Part shown: in pieces, positions 45,021 to 56,960 of the stretch
Numbering within the stretch: the stretch's first letter is position 1
Layout of the letters: each line of letters begins with the position of its first letter
Origin: Dolomedes plantarius
Taxonomy: Eukaryota; Arthropoda; Arachnida; Araneae; Dolomedidae
Assembly (NCBI GenBank): GCA_907164885.2
Contig: OU015493.1
Span: 61,267,668 to 61,331,667, forward strand
Length of the DNA stretch: 64,000 nucleotides
Direction: 5' to 3'
Program-made: the position numbers and the translations under genes
The notes under the pieces: generated by a model
What the model was told of the DNA's origin: nothing
What the model saw: only the letters and a program-made list of their open reading frames with translations
The model's database searches: none

Positions 45021-45191
45021 GGGCCTGTTCACATAGGAGTCCGGTTTAAAGTATTGAAATATATTTAACCAATGTCAAACCTCCAAAAGATTAGCAAAAA
45101 ATTTTTTAACGCCTATGATTGGTTTATTTCCGTCTCAGCGCCATCTTTCCTTTTACCCTTCCGCTACCGGACTCTCTATGTGAACAGGCCC
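45021..45191. mobile_element. Harbinger-type MITE with TTA duplication
   Basis: TIRs GGGCCTGTTCACATAGGAGT and, inverted, GGGCCTGTTCACATAGAGAG; total 171 bp. TTA lies at both flanks (45018-45020 and 45192-45194), the target typical of PIF/Harbinger. Related to the MITE at 32198-32355. Confidence 0.85.
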
Positions 45192-45289
45192 TTACCCTAT
45201 TTTTACCGCCGCCAGTTCATGAAGATCGGCGGCAACACTGTGCGTCGAAACCACATTTTAAACTGAAATCATTATGGCAGGACCAAAAA

Positions 45290-45860
45290 TGGGTAGGGCT
45301 TCTGCCGGAGGGCCATCTAGGTTCCAAGGCTTGAATTATCCATTACCTTAAAAAAAAAAAATAAATAAATAAAATAAAATTAAAATAAAAATTTTGAAAA
45401 AGTCTAAGGCTTTTCCTGGAACATTCCTTGCTTTAGGATCTGAATAAACCGCAAAATCCTGAAACGCTGGGTTGCAGATGATGCTATCGAATTTAAAACG
45501 CCGCTGCTTCGCGAGGTTCGTCACAAGCGCAGTGCGGCGTAATGCAGTTTCGAGCTGAGATCAAAGTACAAAAATAATTATATTTTGAAGAGCATCCCGT
45601 GGGTCTCAGAGACCAAATAATAATTAAGTTAAAAACTACTGGGATTCAAATGACGTCACCGCTCTTAGAAAATCGGTTCGGTGACCCTGTTTCAAGAGGA
45701 AATCCTTCTTAACCTGGAATAAATGGCTACCGCTTTCCTCGGGGAGTCACATTGGGCTCCAGTTTTATCCATTATCCATAATTATCCATTAAATCTTCAA
45801 ACGTTGGGGCGCAAATGTCTTCACCGCCCTTAAGTTTATCTCGGTGTTATCATAATATTA
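45290..45860. repeat. Diverged local repeats
   Basis: TCACCGC(T/C)CTTA with a following ATCGGT or TCTCGGTG, and GG(T/C)TCCA...TATCCATTA, recur near 45300, 45640-45735 and 45750-45840. The copies are old, and the order suggests tandem duplication of a unit of 150-450 bp. Confidence 0.35.
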
Positions 45861-46278
45861 TTCAATGCAGTAAAGAATATTAACAGTCGCAAGCATCAGG
45901 GGCAATATATTCCCCAGGAGCCGTTATGTATAAGAGGAAAACGTGCTGAAACCTTATCCCCGATATGCAAGAAAATTATACCACACTAAAAGAAAATTGT
46001 GTAAATAATTATGTTAGAATGTTTCTTAAATTCGTAAGGGCTTTTTAAAATCATTTAACGAAAACCAATAGGGAAACAAATAATAAAGATTTGTGTTTCC
46101 TTCTGCATTAGAAGCATGGAGAAAAAATGAGAAATTTATATCCCCTTATTTCTTGAGTACAGACGTTTTAATTTATTATTTCGTCAATGAATATATGAGA
46201 TAAACCTTCATTTCTCATCTTCTGTAAATTAAATAAACCATTGTTTTCTCCAAATTTCAATGGATTTTTTATTTGCAG

Positions 46279-46430
46279 TATGGGCAAAAGTACGTAGTCC
46301 TCTGAGATTCAAAAGTAGTCCTTCTTTTAATGACATTATCGGACCTGTGGAAGGAGTGAGGCAAAGTTTTTTCTTCAACAGTATAAGCAATCTTTATAAA
46401 CAATGTATTGATGATATGAATACAGAATGA
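46279..46430 (+). other. Terminal-exon-like segment, copy 1
   Basis: After a pyrimidine-rich ATTTGCAG acceptor-like site the frame reads WAKVRSPLRFKSSPSFNDII, then GPVEGVRQSFFFNSISNLYK, QCIDDMNTE and stop. The copy at 47059 keeps the acceptor, the frame and most residues. No family recognised. It could be the last exon of a duplicated host gene or part of a repeated element. Confidence 0.35.
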
Positions 46431-47058
46431 AGGTTTGCTTTATATGCACATCTAGTATATCACAACGAAACTCTTCACACTGGTGCCCCAAATATCACAG
46501 CTTTAAACAAGGAGGAAACTACAAGCATAAATAAAAGGCAGTTTAAATATTTTCTGATGGATATTACAGATAATTAGACTTAGAGTTTATTAATGTTCTA
46601 TAGATTTAAAAAATGTTTCGTTATTTATATTTATAATTATTATTATTATCATTATTACTGTTACTTATGTTATTCAAACATTATATTCCATACAATTATT
46701 TTCTCGGTATAAATAATTATACCTGGAATTATTATATTTCCAGAATAATATATTACCTAAAAGTAAATCATTAAAATACATTTCTGTAAATTATCCCAAT
46801 TAGACTGCTTCATAATTTAATACTAATATGTTTTAATAAATTTCATCTAAATATAATGGAAATAATTAACTTAATGTTGTATTTTCTATTGTACTCGTGT
46901 ATTGTACTGATATATACTCTCAAAGTCCTAGAAACATAAATGGGTAATGCCTCGTGGGATTTTCGCTGTAGTCCTAGGTGATGGCTCCGCTAATGTTACT
47001 ATGCTCGGTTGGCACAATTTTTTTTTTTTTCAAATTTCAAAGGATTTTTCATTTGCAG

Positions 47059-47195
47059 GATGGGCAAAAGTGCATAGTCCTCAGAGATTCAAAAGTAGTA
47101 CTTCTTTTAATGACATTATCGGACCCGTGGACGGAGTGAGACAAAGTTTTTTTCTTCAACAGTATGAACAATCTTTAGAAACAATGTATGGATGA
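47059..47195 (+). other. Terminal-exon-like segment, copy 2
   Basis: After CATTTGCAG the frame reads WAKVHSPQRFKSSTSFNDII, then GPVDGVRQSFFLQQYEQSLE, TMYG and stop. One extra T in the T-run after CAAAG shifts its end relative to copy 1. The duplicated block extends 3' through about 47300 (matching to about 46520), including GAAGGTTTGCTTTATATGCA. Confidence 0.35.
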
Positions 47196-47562
47196 TATGA
47201 ATACAGAATGAAGGTTTGCTTTATATGCACATCTATGTCACAACGAAACACTTTACACTGGTGCCCAAAATATCACAGCTTTAAACAAGAAACTCCAAGC
47301 ATAAAAATACTTTTAAATAAAAAGAGATAATGCTATTTTCCCCTCAAACGTTAAAATTATCTAATTTTAGAGTGTACCAAAAAAAAAGTGTCCCAACAGA
47401 TTGCTACCTAAATCAAGAAATTCAATTGGGATGAATGGGATTGACTGATGTTTGGCATAATGCGTCGATCAATGACCTAGCTCTGATAAACCGACCGACC
47501 GTTACATAAAAATACTTTTTACCGTACTGCATGTGTTTAGCTGGATAGTTTCCACAATTTAA

Positions 47563-47981
47563 GGCTGCCGTGTACTAACCCTATTGGATTCCCTCACATC
47601 AATGTTAACCTACGGAGAAAATTTGTCTACTATTTAAAGCTACATAAATGCTGATAATCCAATTAAAAAAATGGTATTTTCAGATAGCCTGAATTTTTCT
47701 GCACCTTGCAGCAGGATTCATTTTATAGATTTCATCCATCAAAGGAATTGATAAGCGTTTAAAACACACTATACAAGATTTTTCACCCCGAATAATTTAA
47801 ATTTTAAAATATTATTTGCATTAAATAAACGAAAAATACCCCAAGATATGAAATTTCTTTATCTATTACAGAGTACAATTTTTAAAAAATCTTTCAATCC
47901 AAGTCGGAAATCCTTAGACGCATTTTTTCCTTAGGTTAACATTGAGGTAAGCGAATCCAATAGGGTTAGTACACAGTAGCC
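47563..47981. mobile_element. TTAA-flanked TIR element, 55-bp TIRs
   Basis: Left end GGCTGCCGTGTACTAACCCT, right end inverted GGCTACTGTGTACTAACCCT; homology continues about 55 bp (to TCAATGTTAACCTA). TTAA is present on both flanks (47559-47562 and 47982-47985), as for piggyBac; Harbinger with a TTA target is the alternative. 419 bp, no coding sequence. Confidence 0.88.
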
Positions 47982-48587
47982 TTAAGTGTGCATATCTTTA
48001 CTGATGAAAAGTAGAGTGTTTAGATCTTCAGGCACTGAAATAAGTCTTCTTTCTCCGTACCCTTCCCTTCCTCCACCCAAAATAAATTTGAAATGGTTCA
48101 GACGAAAGTAAAATTAATAGATTGTTAAGCTTTTTTCCGCACCGCTCCATGACTTTTAAAAGAGAGCGTAACACGTGGGAACATGATGTCAAAACTCGTT
48201 TATTTTTTCTTAGCTTGTTGGCAACAATTATCATCAGTTCTCTCTGTGGATTTCGTCCAAGTTTAACTCACGCATAACTGAGCTAAATTGGAGCTGAGAA
48301 TCTGATTTCATCCTGCCATCTGTGATTTTCCCCGTTGCCGTCAGCGCACTCAGAGATTTCAACTCGGGGGCATTGTTCCTTTTATTTGCTTACTTTTCTT
48401 GACAGGAATGAAAATTATCTTGATGGTTTCCAGGCTGTCGTTCTGAATCACATTCAAAACAAGAATTGTCAGATATGACACAAAGCGACCCTATATCACA
48501 TCAGAGGCATTTGACACAGAAATCAAACTAACTTAACCTTTTCCTTACGGGGTGGGGTAGCATGTATCCCAAAAATACGAGCCCAAG

Positions 48588-48588
48588 A

Positions 48589-48657
<69 letters not shown>

Positions 48658-48690
48658 GATAGATAGATAGATAGATAGATATAGATATAA
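48588..48690. repeat. (TA)n and (TAGA)n microsatellites
   Basis: About 60 bases of TA then TAGA repeats, directly left of the mariner derivative; a second TA/TG tract follows at 49084-49132. Confidence 0.95.
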
Positions 48691-48696
48691 TATATA

Positions 48697-49078
48697 CAGG
48701 GTGCAGCAGAAAGAACGTTCTGATTTGGAACGTCAATAACAAAAATACAAAGCAAGATAGAGAAAGAAATCTTTTATACCTGAGAAGTACACAGTATGCC
48801 ATTGCCATCCATTAAGTTTTAAAAATTACATCAGTTAAATGACGACCGTCATTTTCTATACAGTTTTGAAGTCTCTTTCGGAAATTTTGCATGGATATGC
48901 GGACCATGTCCCGCGGAATCGCCGTATTTTTTGCGTAATTGCTGCCTTGAGTGCTTGCAAATTTGTTGGTCGATATTGGTACACTTTTGATTTGAGATAG
49001 TCCCACAGAAAAAAATTTGTAAGTCTTGCTTTGTATTTTTGTTATTGAAGTTCCAAATCAGACCGTTCTTTCTGCCGC

Positions 49079-49083
<5 letters not shown>
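48697..49083 (-). mobile_element. Deleted mariner-like element with transposase C-terminus
   Basis: TIRs of about 60 bp: CAGGGTGCAGCAGAAAGAAC on the left and its imperfect inverse on the right, continuing through AATAACAAAAATACAAAGCA. TA flanks both sides. The 387-bp element keeps a minus-strand fragment (49006-48812): IPRDMVRISMQNFRKRLQNC, then IENDGRHLTDVIFK, the C-terminal end of a mariner-type transposase. The catalytic part is deleted. Confidence 0.88.
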
Positions 49084-49131
<48 letters not shown>

Positions 49132-49235
49132 CCCGTTATATATATGCATTAATGGCCGTTCTTACAAAGGGGGTTATGAAATTTCCCGTTCTAAAGAGGG
49201 AATCGGAAAAAAGGGTCCCGTAAGCTAAAGGTTAA

Positions 49236-49663
49236 GGCGGTGCACCTGTTGACTTTGTAAATTTACTAAGAGGAATTTAAAGAGGAATTTTCCTAATGTT
49301 AATCATAAGAGGATTTTTTTCTAATTACCCATGGACAAATGCATATTTTTTAAATTCGTTTTCTTTAATCTGCAAGAAGACATTTAAATGCAATTGGAAC
49401 TCTGCAAAAAGTTCTTTTTTTTAAATTAACTTTTTCAAAAAAGTTAATTTTACTTAGCTTGACATCAATAGTTTAATGTCCTCTTTAAAAAAAATAATTA
49501 CTAAGAATTTGAAAATTTGAAAGACTACGCAATCCCCCCCCTCCACCCCAAAAAAAGAATTTAAACTATGCATTTTTTAAGCAAAATAAGAAAAATAAAT
49601 ACCGAAAGGAATTTTTTCCTCAACTTAACATGGAGCTTAAAGATTGGCGGAATCAGCACCGCC
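49236..49663. mobile_element. TTAA-flanked element with short TIRs
   Basis: Starts GGCGGTGCACC; the inverse of the right end is GGCGGTGCTGATT. TTAA at 49232-49235 and 49664-49667. 428 bp, AT-rich inside, no coding sequence. PiggyBac or Harbinger origin is possible. Confidence 0.6.
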
Positions 49664-49667
49664 TTAA

Positions 49668-50914
49668 TTGTATAGTGAGGAAGTCGAGATTTTTTTTCAA
49701 AAAACTGAAATTGTTAAACGACAGCCATTTTTTATGACGGTCATCCGAATGTTGTAGCGTAAGAAAATTCAATATTTAAAATTCTAGAAGTATTAATTTG
49801 AAAAAAAAATTCATTTTAACATGTATATCACACAATACAATTTTTAGTTGATCATCTTTAAACTAATGTTGTTTACATATTATCGACTGCATACTTGGAT
49901 ATAAGAGAATTTCAAACGGAAATACTGCTTAAATGTGAATTCTGTTGAGCTACAAGCTGAAGGAATGGTTTTAGACATTAGGAGCCTAGAGGCCAAACAG
50001 AAGATTTGCAGTCAATGACGCGCAGTTATATAGAAAAGTGTTAATATGCAGTTAATACATATTTATATGTTAGGTATGGGATACTTAAACTCTCAGTTTG
50101 TTTGGCTTTAATTCTATGCAGCCCAAACTGCGCATGCTAAAATATATTTGATAATACCACCATATATCAGAAATGAGTAGACCACCATAAACTGCCACGT
50201 GCCTGAAATGTGTAGAAACAGATTAGTGTTATTTAGATCTTGTCATTTGGTAACTTGGTAATAGGTGATTTTACAGCTGTGGTTTGAATTATTTACCATA
50301 TCGCAATTTTCAAGGATTTATCTATTTTTTGGCGAACGTCGAACGAAAACATTCTGTCTACAAGTAAATTCTAAGTCTTCCATATTTACCGCTAAATTGT
50401 CCCTAATAGAGACAAAAATATAAACAGCAACTAATGGATACTTCAATTTTTATTATATTTTATACTTTATATACCATTTAATTTAGACGAAATATTTGTT
50501 CATATCAAAAGACATAGTTACCATCAGTCATCTGAAAGGGGAAATTTCGTTAAAATCCGAAAAGTTTTAGTGAATTACAGATACTTTTAAGGCTGTCGTG
50601 ACGATTAGCAACTATATGGCATTTTTTTTTTAGTTTTCACTGGTCTTTTACGAATGCCCGTTGAAAAGGAAATTCCAGCTATTGATCCTTTTCAAAAGAA
50701 ACAAACAAATTCAAAAATTGTCGGAATCATGAACGCCATCTCATCGGAACTACATACAACTTAAATCACATGTTATAATGTATTGAGCATTAGATATAAT
50801 ATGACTTCATTTCAAATTCTATTTCTGCCATCTGTCGGCTAAGAGTAGAATCTTTTGTTTTCTGCTAAGCTTCAAATTTCAGAAAAAAAAATGGTAATCT
50901 GGCTCCTAAGCGAA
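49668..50914. other. Interval without a recognised feature
   Basis: AT-rich, no open frame or repeat signature that I recognise. Confidence 0.5.
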
Positions 50915-51339
50915 GCATAGGCGTAGCGTGCTTCTAACTTTTGGGGGGGGACACGAATAAGGGATGGGATATCGAAAGCAAAATATCGATGTGAGTATCG
51001 ATAATAATATCGGCTATTAATATCGATATCAAAAATATATCGGCACAAAAATATCGATATTTCAAAATATTGACGATATTTCAAGATATAGATGATATTT
51101 CAAAATATAAACGATATTTCAAAATATCGATAACACATTTTCCCTTCACTATGCAGTCAATCGTATTCGGAGGAATGATTGTATAGTAAAATAATATATA
51201 TGTGGTAATAATACGATAAAAAAAGATCTTAATTTAATTCAATAAGGAACTCACATTTCAATAAACAATATTTTATCAAATTTAAAAGCTACTATTTAGG
51301 TGAAGCAATGGCAACACTGAGTGTATGTAAACAAATTGG

Positions 51340-52650
51340 AGGGAGAAATTGGAGATAACTGGTTTCTGGACTGAAACCCTTCAGACAAGAAGTTTTTGTA
51401 CGTCACAGTCCATTATTTGGAAAATGAAAAATTTGCTTCCTGCACCATATTAGTTCATGCGTCTTTGAAAAGGACCAGAGCCACACTGGAGATTGCATTT
51501 CTTCAAGAATCCTTCATATCCTACAGTAGTGGGGTTTGAAAAAAGAAAAACTAAATTCAGTGGTCACTGTTGAAGGATCGAATATGGTTAAAGCCGTGAA
51601 AATTACTTTTAGTAGAAAAAAACATGTAATATGTTTTGCCCATCTCCTCAATTTGGTCGCTTACCGTTGAATTGAAGCCGTACCAGATCTCGTGCCACTA
51701 AATGGAAAGGTGAAGAGAGTGGTGACCTGGTTCAAGCACAGTGTTCGGGCTTCATATGAATTGAGAGCAGAAAGTAATCTGAAACTCATGCAGAGTGTGT
51801 AAACATGGGGGAATTCTACATACGAAATGATCGAACGTTTTCTAAGCCTCAGCTCAACACTCAACAACATCATCCACCGACACACATCGGCACCAATCAT
51901 GACAACAGCTGCAGAGAGCCAAGATTTGCAGGAAATCCTCCAGCTTCTTGAGCCAGCCTCTTTTTAAAGCCACAAAACAGTTATCATGAAATAAATACCC
52001 CACAATCAGTATCGCGATTCCAATAGCAACCATGGTAGAAAATAAAATTTCCAAGATGTCACCTACGTCTAATGTTGGCCTCAAACTGAAGGAAGGAATC
52101 TTGGAAGCGGGAAAAAACAGCTCATGGTTGAGAATGTAATAGCTCTGGCCGTAAGTACGCTATTGGACCCCCGATGGAAGACATTATACTTCAGGGACCC
52201 AGAGACTACTACCAAAGCAATTCGAGAACTGAAAGGAATTTTGAAAAGCGCCCATTCACCGAAAAGTGGACACAGTTCCGATTCTGACAATGGAGAAGGA
52301 TCTGAATCATCTTTTTTTGGTGAACACTCCGAAACGGTTCAGAAATCTTGGAAGCATCGGAGTTCTTTAGGTAGCTCAGATTTTCCTGATGATCTTGCCT
52401 TTTATTTGCGATCCCCTGCAGAAGCTGACATCAACAAGTGTCAACTTTCTTTTTTGAGTAAATCAATTGTATTGTACCCGGAACTATGTGGGGTTGCCAA
52501 GCGATATTTGGCTGCGACTTCAACATCAATGCCATCTGAAAGAATTTTTTCTTAAGCCAGTAACATAATTAACTCAGCCAGAAATCGTCTCACATTGAAT
52601 AAACTTCTTTCCTCTACTCAGTGGGATATGAATTCTTTTTTTTTTAATTA
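51340..52650 (+). pseudogene. ZBED-type hAT transposase, broken
   Basis: Plus-strand readings in several frames give CFAHLLNLV, VVTWFKHSVRASYELRAESN, WGNSTYEMIERFLSLSSTLN (matching the conserved RWNSTYxMLERF), then LLDPRWKTLYFRD, and the dimerisation region ELCGVAKRYLAATSTSMPSE, RIFS, a stop, ASNIINSARNRLTLNKLL. This order is that of ZBED1/4/6-like hAT transposases. The longest open piece is 143 codons (52124-52555). There are multiple frameshifts and stops, and the BED finger is not identified. Confidence 0.85.
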
Positions 52651-53139
52651 AAGGACAATAATTGTTATTATTCATTTTTTGTTCTTTCTAGAATTCCTTT
52701 TTATATATTGAACAATTTTTGATTTTTTTCACACATTTTTTGATTGCTTACATTAAAAATTACTTTGTATATATTAGAAATTATTTGTATTTAAAGAAAT
52801 AAATAATAAGGTTTTTAAGTTTAATTCTTTTGTCTGATTTACTTATGTATCTTTTTCAAATTAAATTTTTTAGATAAGCTATTCACAATTTAAATTACTT
52901 CTGAGCTTTCATAAATTAAAATAATTAATGATAATATTTTAATTAGGTAATTTTTTATTTTATATTTGGATACAATAATTCACCTGTCTTCAACTCTATA
53001 CTGATAATAAATACCAAACTCAAGATATTTCAAAATATTTAGCCTTGTTTACTTGATTGATATGAAACTTTCTGACAGGTTTTATAGTGGAGCTGACTTT
53101 CAAACACCTTAGTGAGATGGGATGATGCGGTATATAATT

Positions 53140-53445
53140 CTTACTAAATAAAAGTTATAGGCCAATTCCACCATCAATTTTTATTCTTACTGGATTAATT
53201 TGCTCTATTTTGGCTGGTTTTCCGGAAGTCCTCAGAGAACTTTATTTAAAATTAAAAAAGTTTTATCCTTTAAATTTAAAAATCTCCAAATCAAAACAAC
53301 ATGAACCAAAAGCTTCAAAAGATGTTTGTCTTAGGGAGTAAACATCCACACAAGTAGTAAATCTGATGAAAAAGACTTTTCAGATTAAACTATCAGGAAG
53401 AAAACTTCATGGTTGAATTGGCCTATAACTTTTATTTAACATTGT
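53140..53445. mobile_element. Inverted-repeat element inside the hAT
   Basis: TAAATAAAAGTTATAGGCCA at 53145 on and its inverse ending at about 53438 extend to arms of at least 30 bp (through AATTC and ACCAT). About 300 bp, no coding sequence. Target duplication not resolved. Confidence 0.6.
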
Positions 53446-54207
53446 AATATAGTTGTGTTTTTTATCCATTTGTTTCAACAGTTGAATATAGACCCTCATT
53501 TATTAATTTTACAATTTTCCTGTATAATTTTTTAGAATCTCATTAATCTTTTCCCTTTGGTTTGCATATTTTTCAATCCAAATTTATATATATTATAATT
53601 ATTTCAAATAAATTCTTTTGAAAATGTGTAATTCTTTGAATGTGTGTAATTACACATTTTTCTTTTGAAAATGTGTAAACGATATAATGTAGAAAATATC
53701 GATATTCCGATATTATCAGAAATCAAATATCGATATTATAATACCTAATATCGAGGGGTAAATATCGATATTCCGATAAAATCGATATCAATATCCCATC
53801 CCTAGCACGAACTGAATTCTGTAGTCCTCCTCTGCGCATTGACTGCCGGACGGTCCTTAAAATATGAAATATTATGAGTTTTTGAAATTGAATAACAATA
53901 GAATTGATTTTTGAGTAGCAATCTAAAGTTATATGAGGAAAATAAAAATTATATCAATAAAATGAGGGAAAAAATATAGCATCGAAATTTTGTTCTGGAT
54001 CATATCAGTGTTAAAAACTATGTTAAGGTTAAAGACATAATCGGAATCTTCAATTTGACAGTTTGAAAAGGCGGAAAAAACCCATCTTTCTTAAAAGTCT
54101 TCTGATTTTAACTGAACTTCTATTAAGTTTTAATTTATTTCAAGTCAAGTTGTGACGAGGGGGCACCGTGCCCCTCCCTCCCTCGACGATACGCCTATGA
54201 AGCCAAA

Positions 54208-56400
54208 GAAAACGCCTGAGAAAGACAAGAAAACGTCTGGGAAATTTCTTAGGATTATGCATTATGCGAGAACATAATTCCTCCTCCCCTCGAAAAAAGC
54301 GTCAAAAAACGACTGCATCTAAAAAATATGCTGATTTAATTTACTACCATTGGTCAGGAGAAATGATTTCTATGTTCCAATGACCCATTTATCCGTGCGC
54401 CATGTTTGCGGACTCAGTCTTTGATAAAAATTTGTCAATAATGGTTTGAAACAGAGGCCGACCATTCCTAATAACAGAAATATAAAATATTTAGCTTGTA
54501 TGAACACAAAGTCATTTACATTCATCTATCAAAAATCAGTTTTGCAGCAACTAGTAGAATAGTGCTAAGTTGTTTTAAATGATGAAACGTGCTAAAAATC
54601 CTCGAAATGAAATATCCTTTTAAAAATAATTATATAAACAAAAAGACTGTGGCGATTCTCACTTAGCGACCTGTTTTGAGGTCTTGACTCACAAGTTGGT
54701 AACACAGATATTACACACAGTTAAAAATAGCTTAGCCAACCTGTTTACGTTTTCAACTTATTTTACAGTCAATTCCGATTTCACACTGTGTTTATTTAAC
54801 AAAATCGACTAGTTTATTTTATCATCATAATTAATTACACTTCTCATCCATGCACGAGTTTTTCACCATGTTTTCATTCCTAACCTACTGTCATTTTGTG
54901 CTTTTTGTGACCTTCGATTTTCTTATGCTCATTAATGAGTCACTCAAAAAACTTTGATTGAAAAATAATCAGTTTCTTTCACTAAGTGAACGAATATTTA
55001 GATTACGTCATTTGATAATAATATCACCATTGTATCATAGTATCATTGCACGGCAAATTGCTTTTTCCGTATGACTTAGAAAATTGAATTAAAAAAAATA
55101 ACTATGAAAATTGCTTCCAGTTCAACTCTGCGGACTTATTAGTAAATTCATTAAAACAGACACCTAGCTTTTTTTTCCCAAAATGACACCAATCGATGAA
55201 ATATATCATTTAAAAGCTTGATTCCAATTTGAATTAGAGAACAAGCCATTTATTTATGCATTTTCCATGTCGAAGTTCTTAGAAATAGTTAAATGCCAGA
55301 TTAGTATTTTTTTTTAAGTAATTGAGCTCTAAATATGAATACACATTGTTTTTACTATCGGCTCCTCAACCAGACATAAACGTTAGCGTGCGTTGTGAGG
55401 AAAAGAATTCCTCAACATTTTTGCAGTTGAACGAAAAATTCAATCAATATTCAATTTATCAATTCGAAAAATTCAATATAAAACCTAAGTCTTTCAAGAA
55501 TAATTTTGCAAAATTTAGGCAACTTACTACCACAGTTTTGACTAACTTTCGGTGCAAAGTATTCTGTTAGCTTACCAGGTGTCTAAATTTTGCTCCTCAA
55601 TCCAAGGAAGATATTTAGTTAACTAACTACCCAGCTGAATTTTGCATCTAAATTCATAGGTAAAGTGGGTTCTCCGGATACATTAATTTTGGGGCTCGAC
55701 TGACTGCTATTTGTAGGCCAACAGTAAAAATTGGGAATTATTTTTTCCTACAGCGTACTTGAGGGCTAAACCACGCAGGGGAGCGTTTTGTTATAGCGAA
55801 ATTTACGTGTTTAGAGCAAATGAGTACGCTGAAGATACCTTCTTTGCCCTTCATGAAATTTGATCGCATTTTTCTTCAGCACACAATTTCAAGACAATAC
55901 TGTCATATTAATATAGGTATGGAAAGTTATTCACTCGGTTGTCGAAACAATCTATTGATCAGGACTAAAAGCAGTACATTAAAGCTTTTATTCGTAATGA
56001 CTGGAACCTACAACATCAGAAATCTTATGTTCAAAACATTTAATTATTCTTTATTTAAGAGTAAAATTTATACATTAAAACACATTGTATCAAAATAATA
56101 CATTTGCCACTATATTCATATAAAAACCATGCAAGACCATTTTTTAAAAAGAAAAAAAAACTTTTTCACCAAAAGACACTAACAGAATGTGTAGGTTTAA
56201 AACTGCTTTCCATATATTTTTCCATACCGTGAGTGTAGGAATTTCTTACAGAGAATATTTAATTACACAATCGTATTCCTCTCTGTACAAAAGAAATTCG
56301 GCGTCATGTCATCCGACATGCCCGCTTCCTCGTAATGCAAAAGCTGACACCACATCCTATGCGACCTCTCCTAAGCACCTAAAACCACTGCAATGTAATG
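54208..56400. other. Interval without a recognised gene
   Basis: AT-rich; open frames at 55322-55570 (82 codons), 55820-56098 (92) and 56187-56408 (73) have no known domain. Confidence 0.4.
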
Positions 56401-56960
56401 CGTTGTGACAACTTCTGGCGAGTTGATGAGGTTTGAGTGTATGCTGATCAACTTCGTGGCAAATCATAAGCAATGGCCGAGTGGTTTCTGATGGTTAATA
56501 AAACAGGCCGAAATTTAAATAAAACTTAACAGATTTAATATTTGAATTTGAACAAATTACAGTTTAACGGGATGACTGGTTACAGAATATTATCATATCA
56601 GCGGCTTCCCAAGAACTAGTTTAGTTTCAGGTAGCCGGGCTGGTGTTACCGCTTCTGTCCGGATGTTAGCAGTGACTCTCTCGAAAGCTCAACATAGCTC
56701 AACACGAAGAGCGGCATGAGATGCCGATGAGAGCCAATGTGATGAGCGGCAACATCTAGGCCACGCCCTAGGATGCCGATTTTGTTACTGTTACATGAAA
56801 GAAGGAACGCTATTGTCCGTAGGTAAGAGAGAAAGTGAGGGCGTAAGGGAGAGCCCAAACCACTTTCCCCAAAGGAAAAGTGGTTTGGGGATAGAGGGTG
56901 ACCGGTCTATCCACGCGCTTATAAAAACCCCAAATAATATTATGTTTACGAATCTTTTTT
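56400..56960 (-). mobile_element. Possible LTR-like segment with hairpin
   Basis: On the minus strand a TTTTTATAAGC TATA-like motif (about 56925) is followed by G+C-richer sequence, then TTTTATT-rich text, and TGGTTTTAGGTGC near 56390 could be a primer site. Bases 56854-56866 and 56877-56889 form a perfect 13-bp stem (CCCAAACCACTTT arm) with a 10-nt loop. Matching LTR ends were not found. Confidence 0.35.

Larger units (their letters stand above)
50966..53803 (+). mobile_element. ZBED-type hAT element, nested
   Basis: Starts AGGGATGGGATAT; the inverse of the right end is AGGGATGGGATATTGAT. The flanks CACGAATA and CACGAACT are an imperfect duplication. Subterminal regions are full of ATCGATAT motifs, including a 19-bp tandem (GATATTTCAAAATAT core, 51055-51130). 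It encodes a broken transposase. Confidence 0.8.
50915..54199. mobile_element. Outer hAT-type MITE split by a larger hAT
   Basis: Left end CATAGGCGTAGCGTGC and inverted right end CATAGGCGTATCGTCG match. The flanks AAGCGAAG and AAGCCAAA are an imperfect 8-bp duplication (6 of 8). Without the nested hAT (50966-53803) it is about 450 bp and non-coding. Confidence 0.6.

Noticed and set aside
46947..47058. ATG-started 5' part of the 82-codon frame ending at 47195
   Set aside because: Only the part after the acceptor-like site at 47058 is shared with the copy at 46279; the upstream extension includes a translated T-run and is probably not coding.
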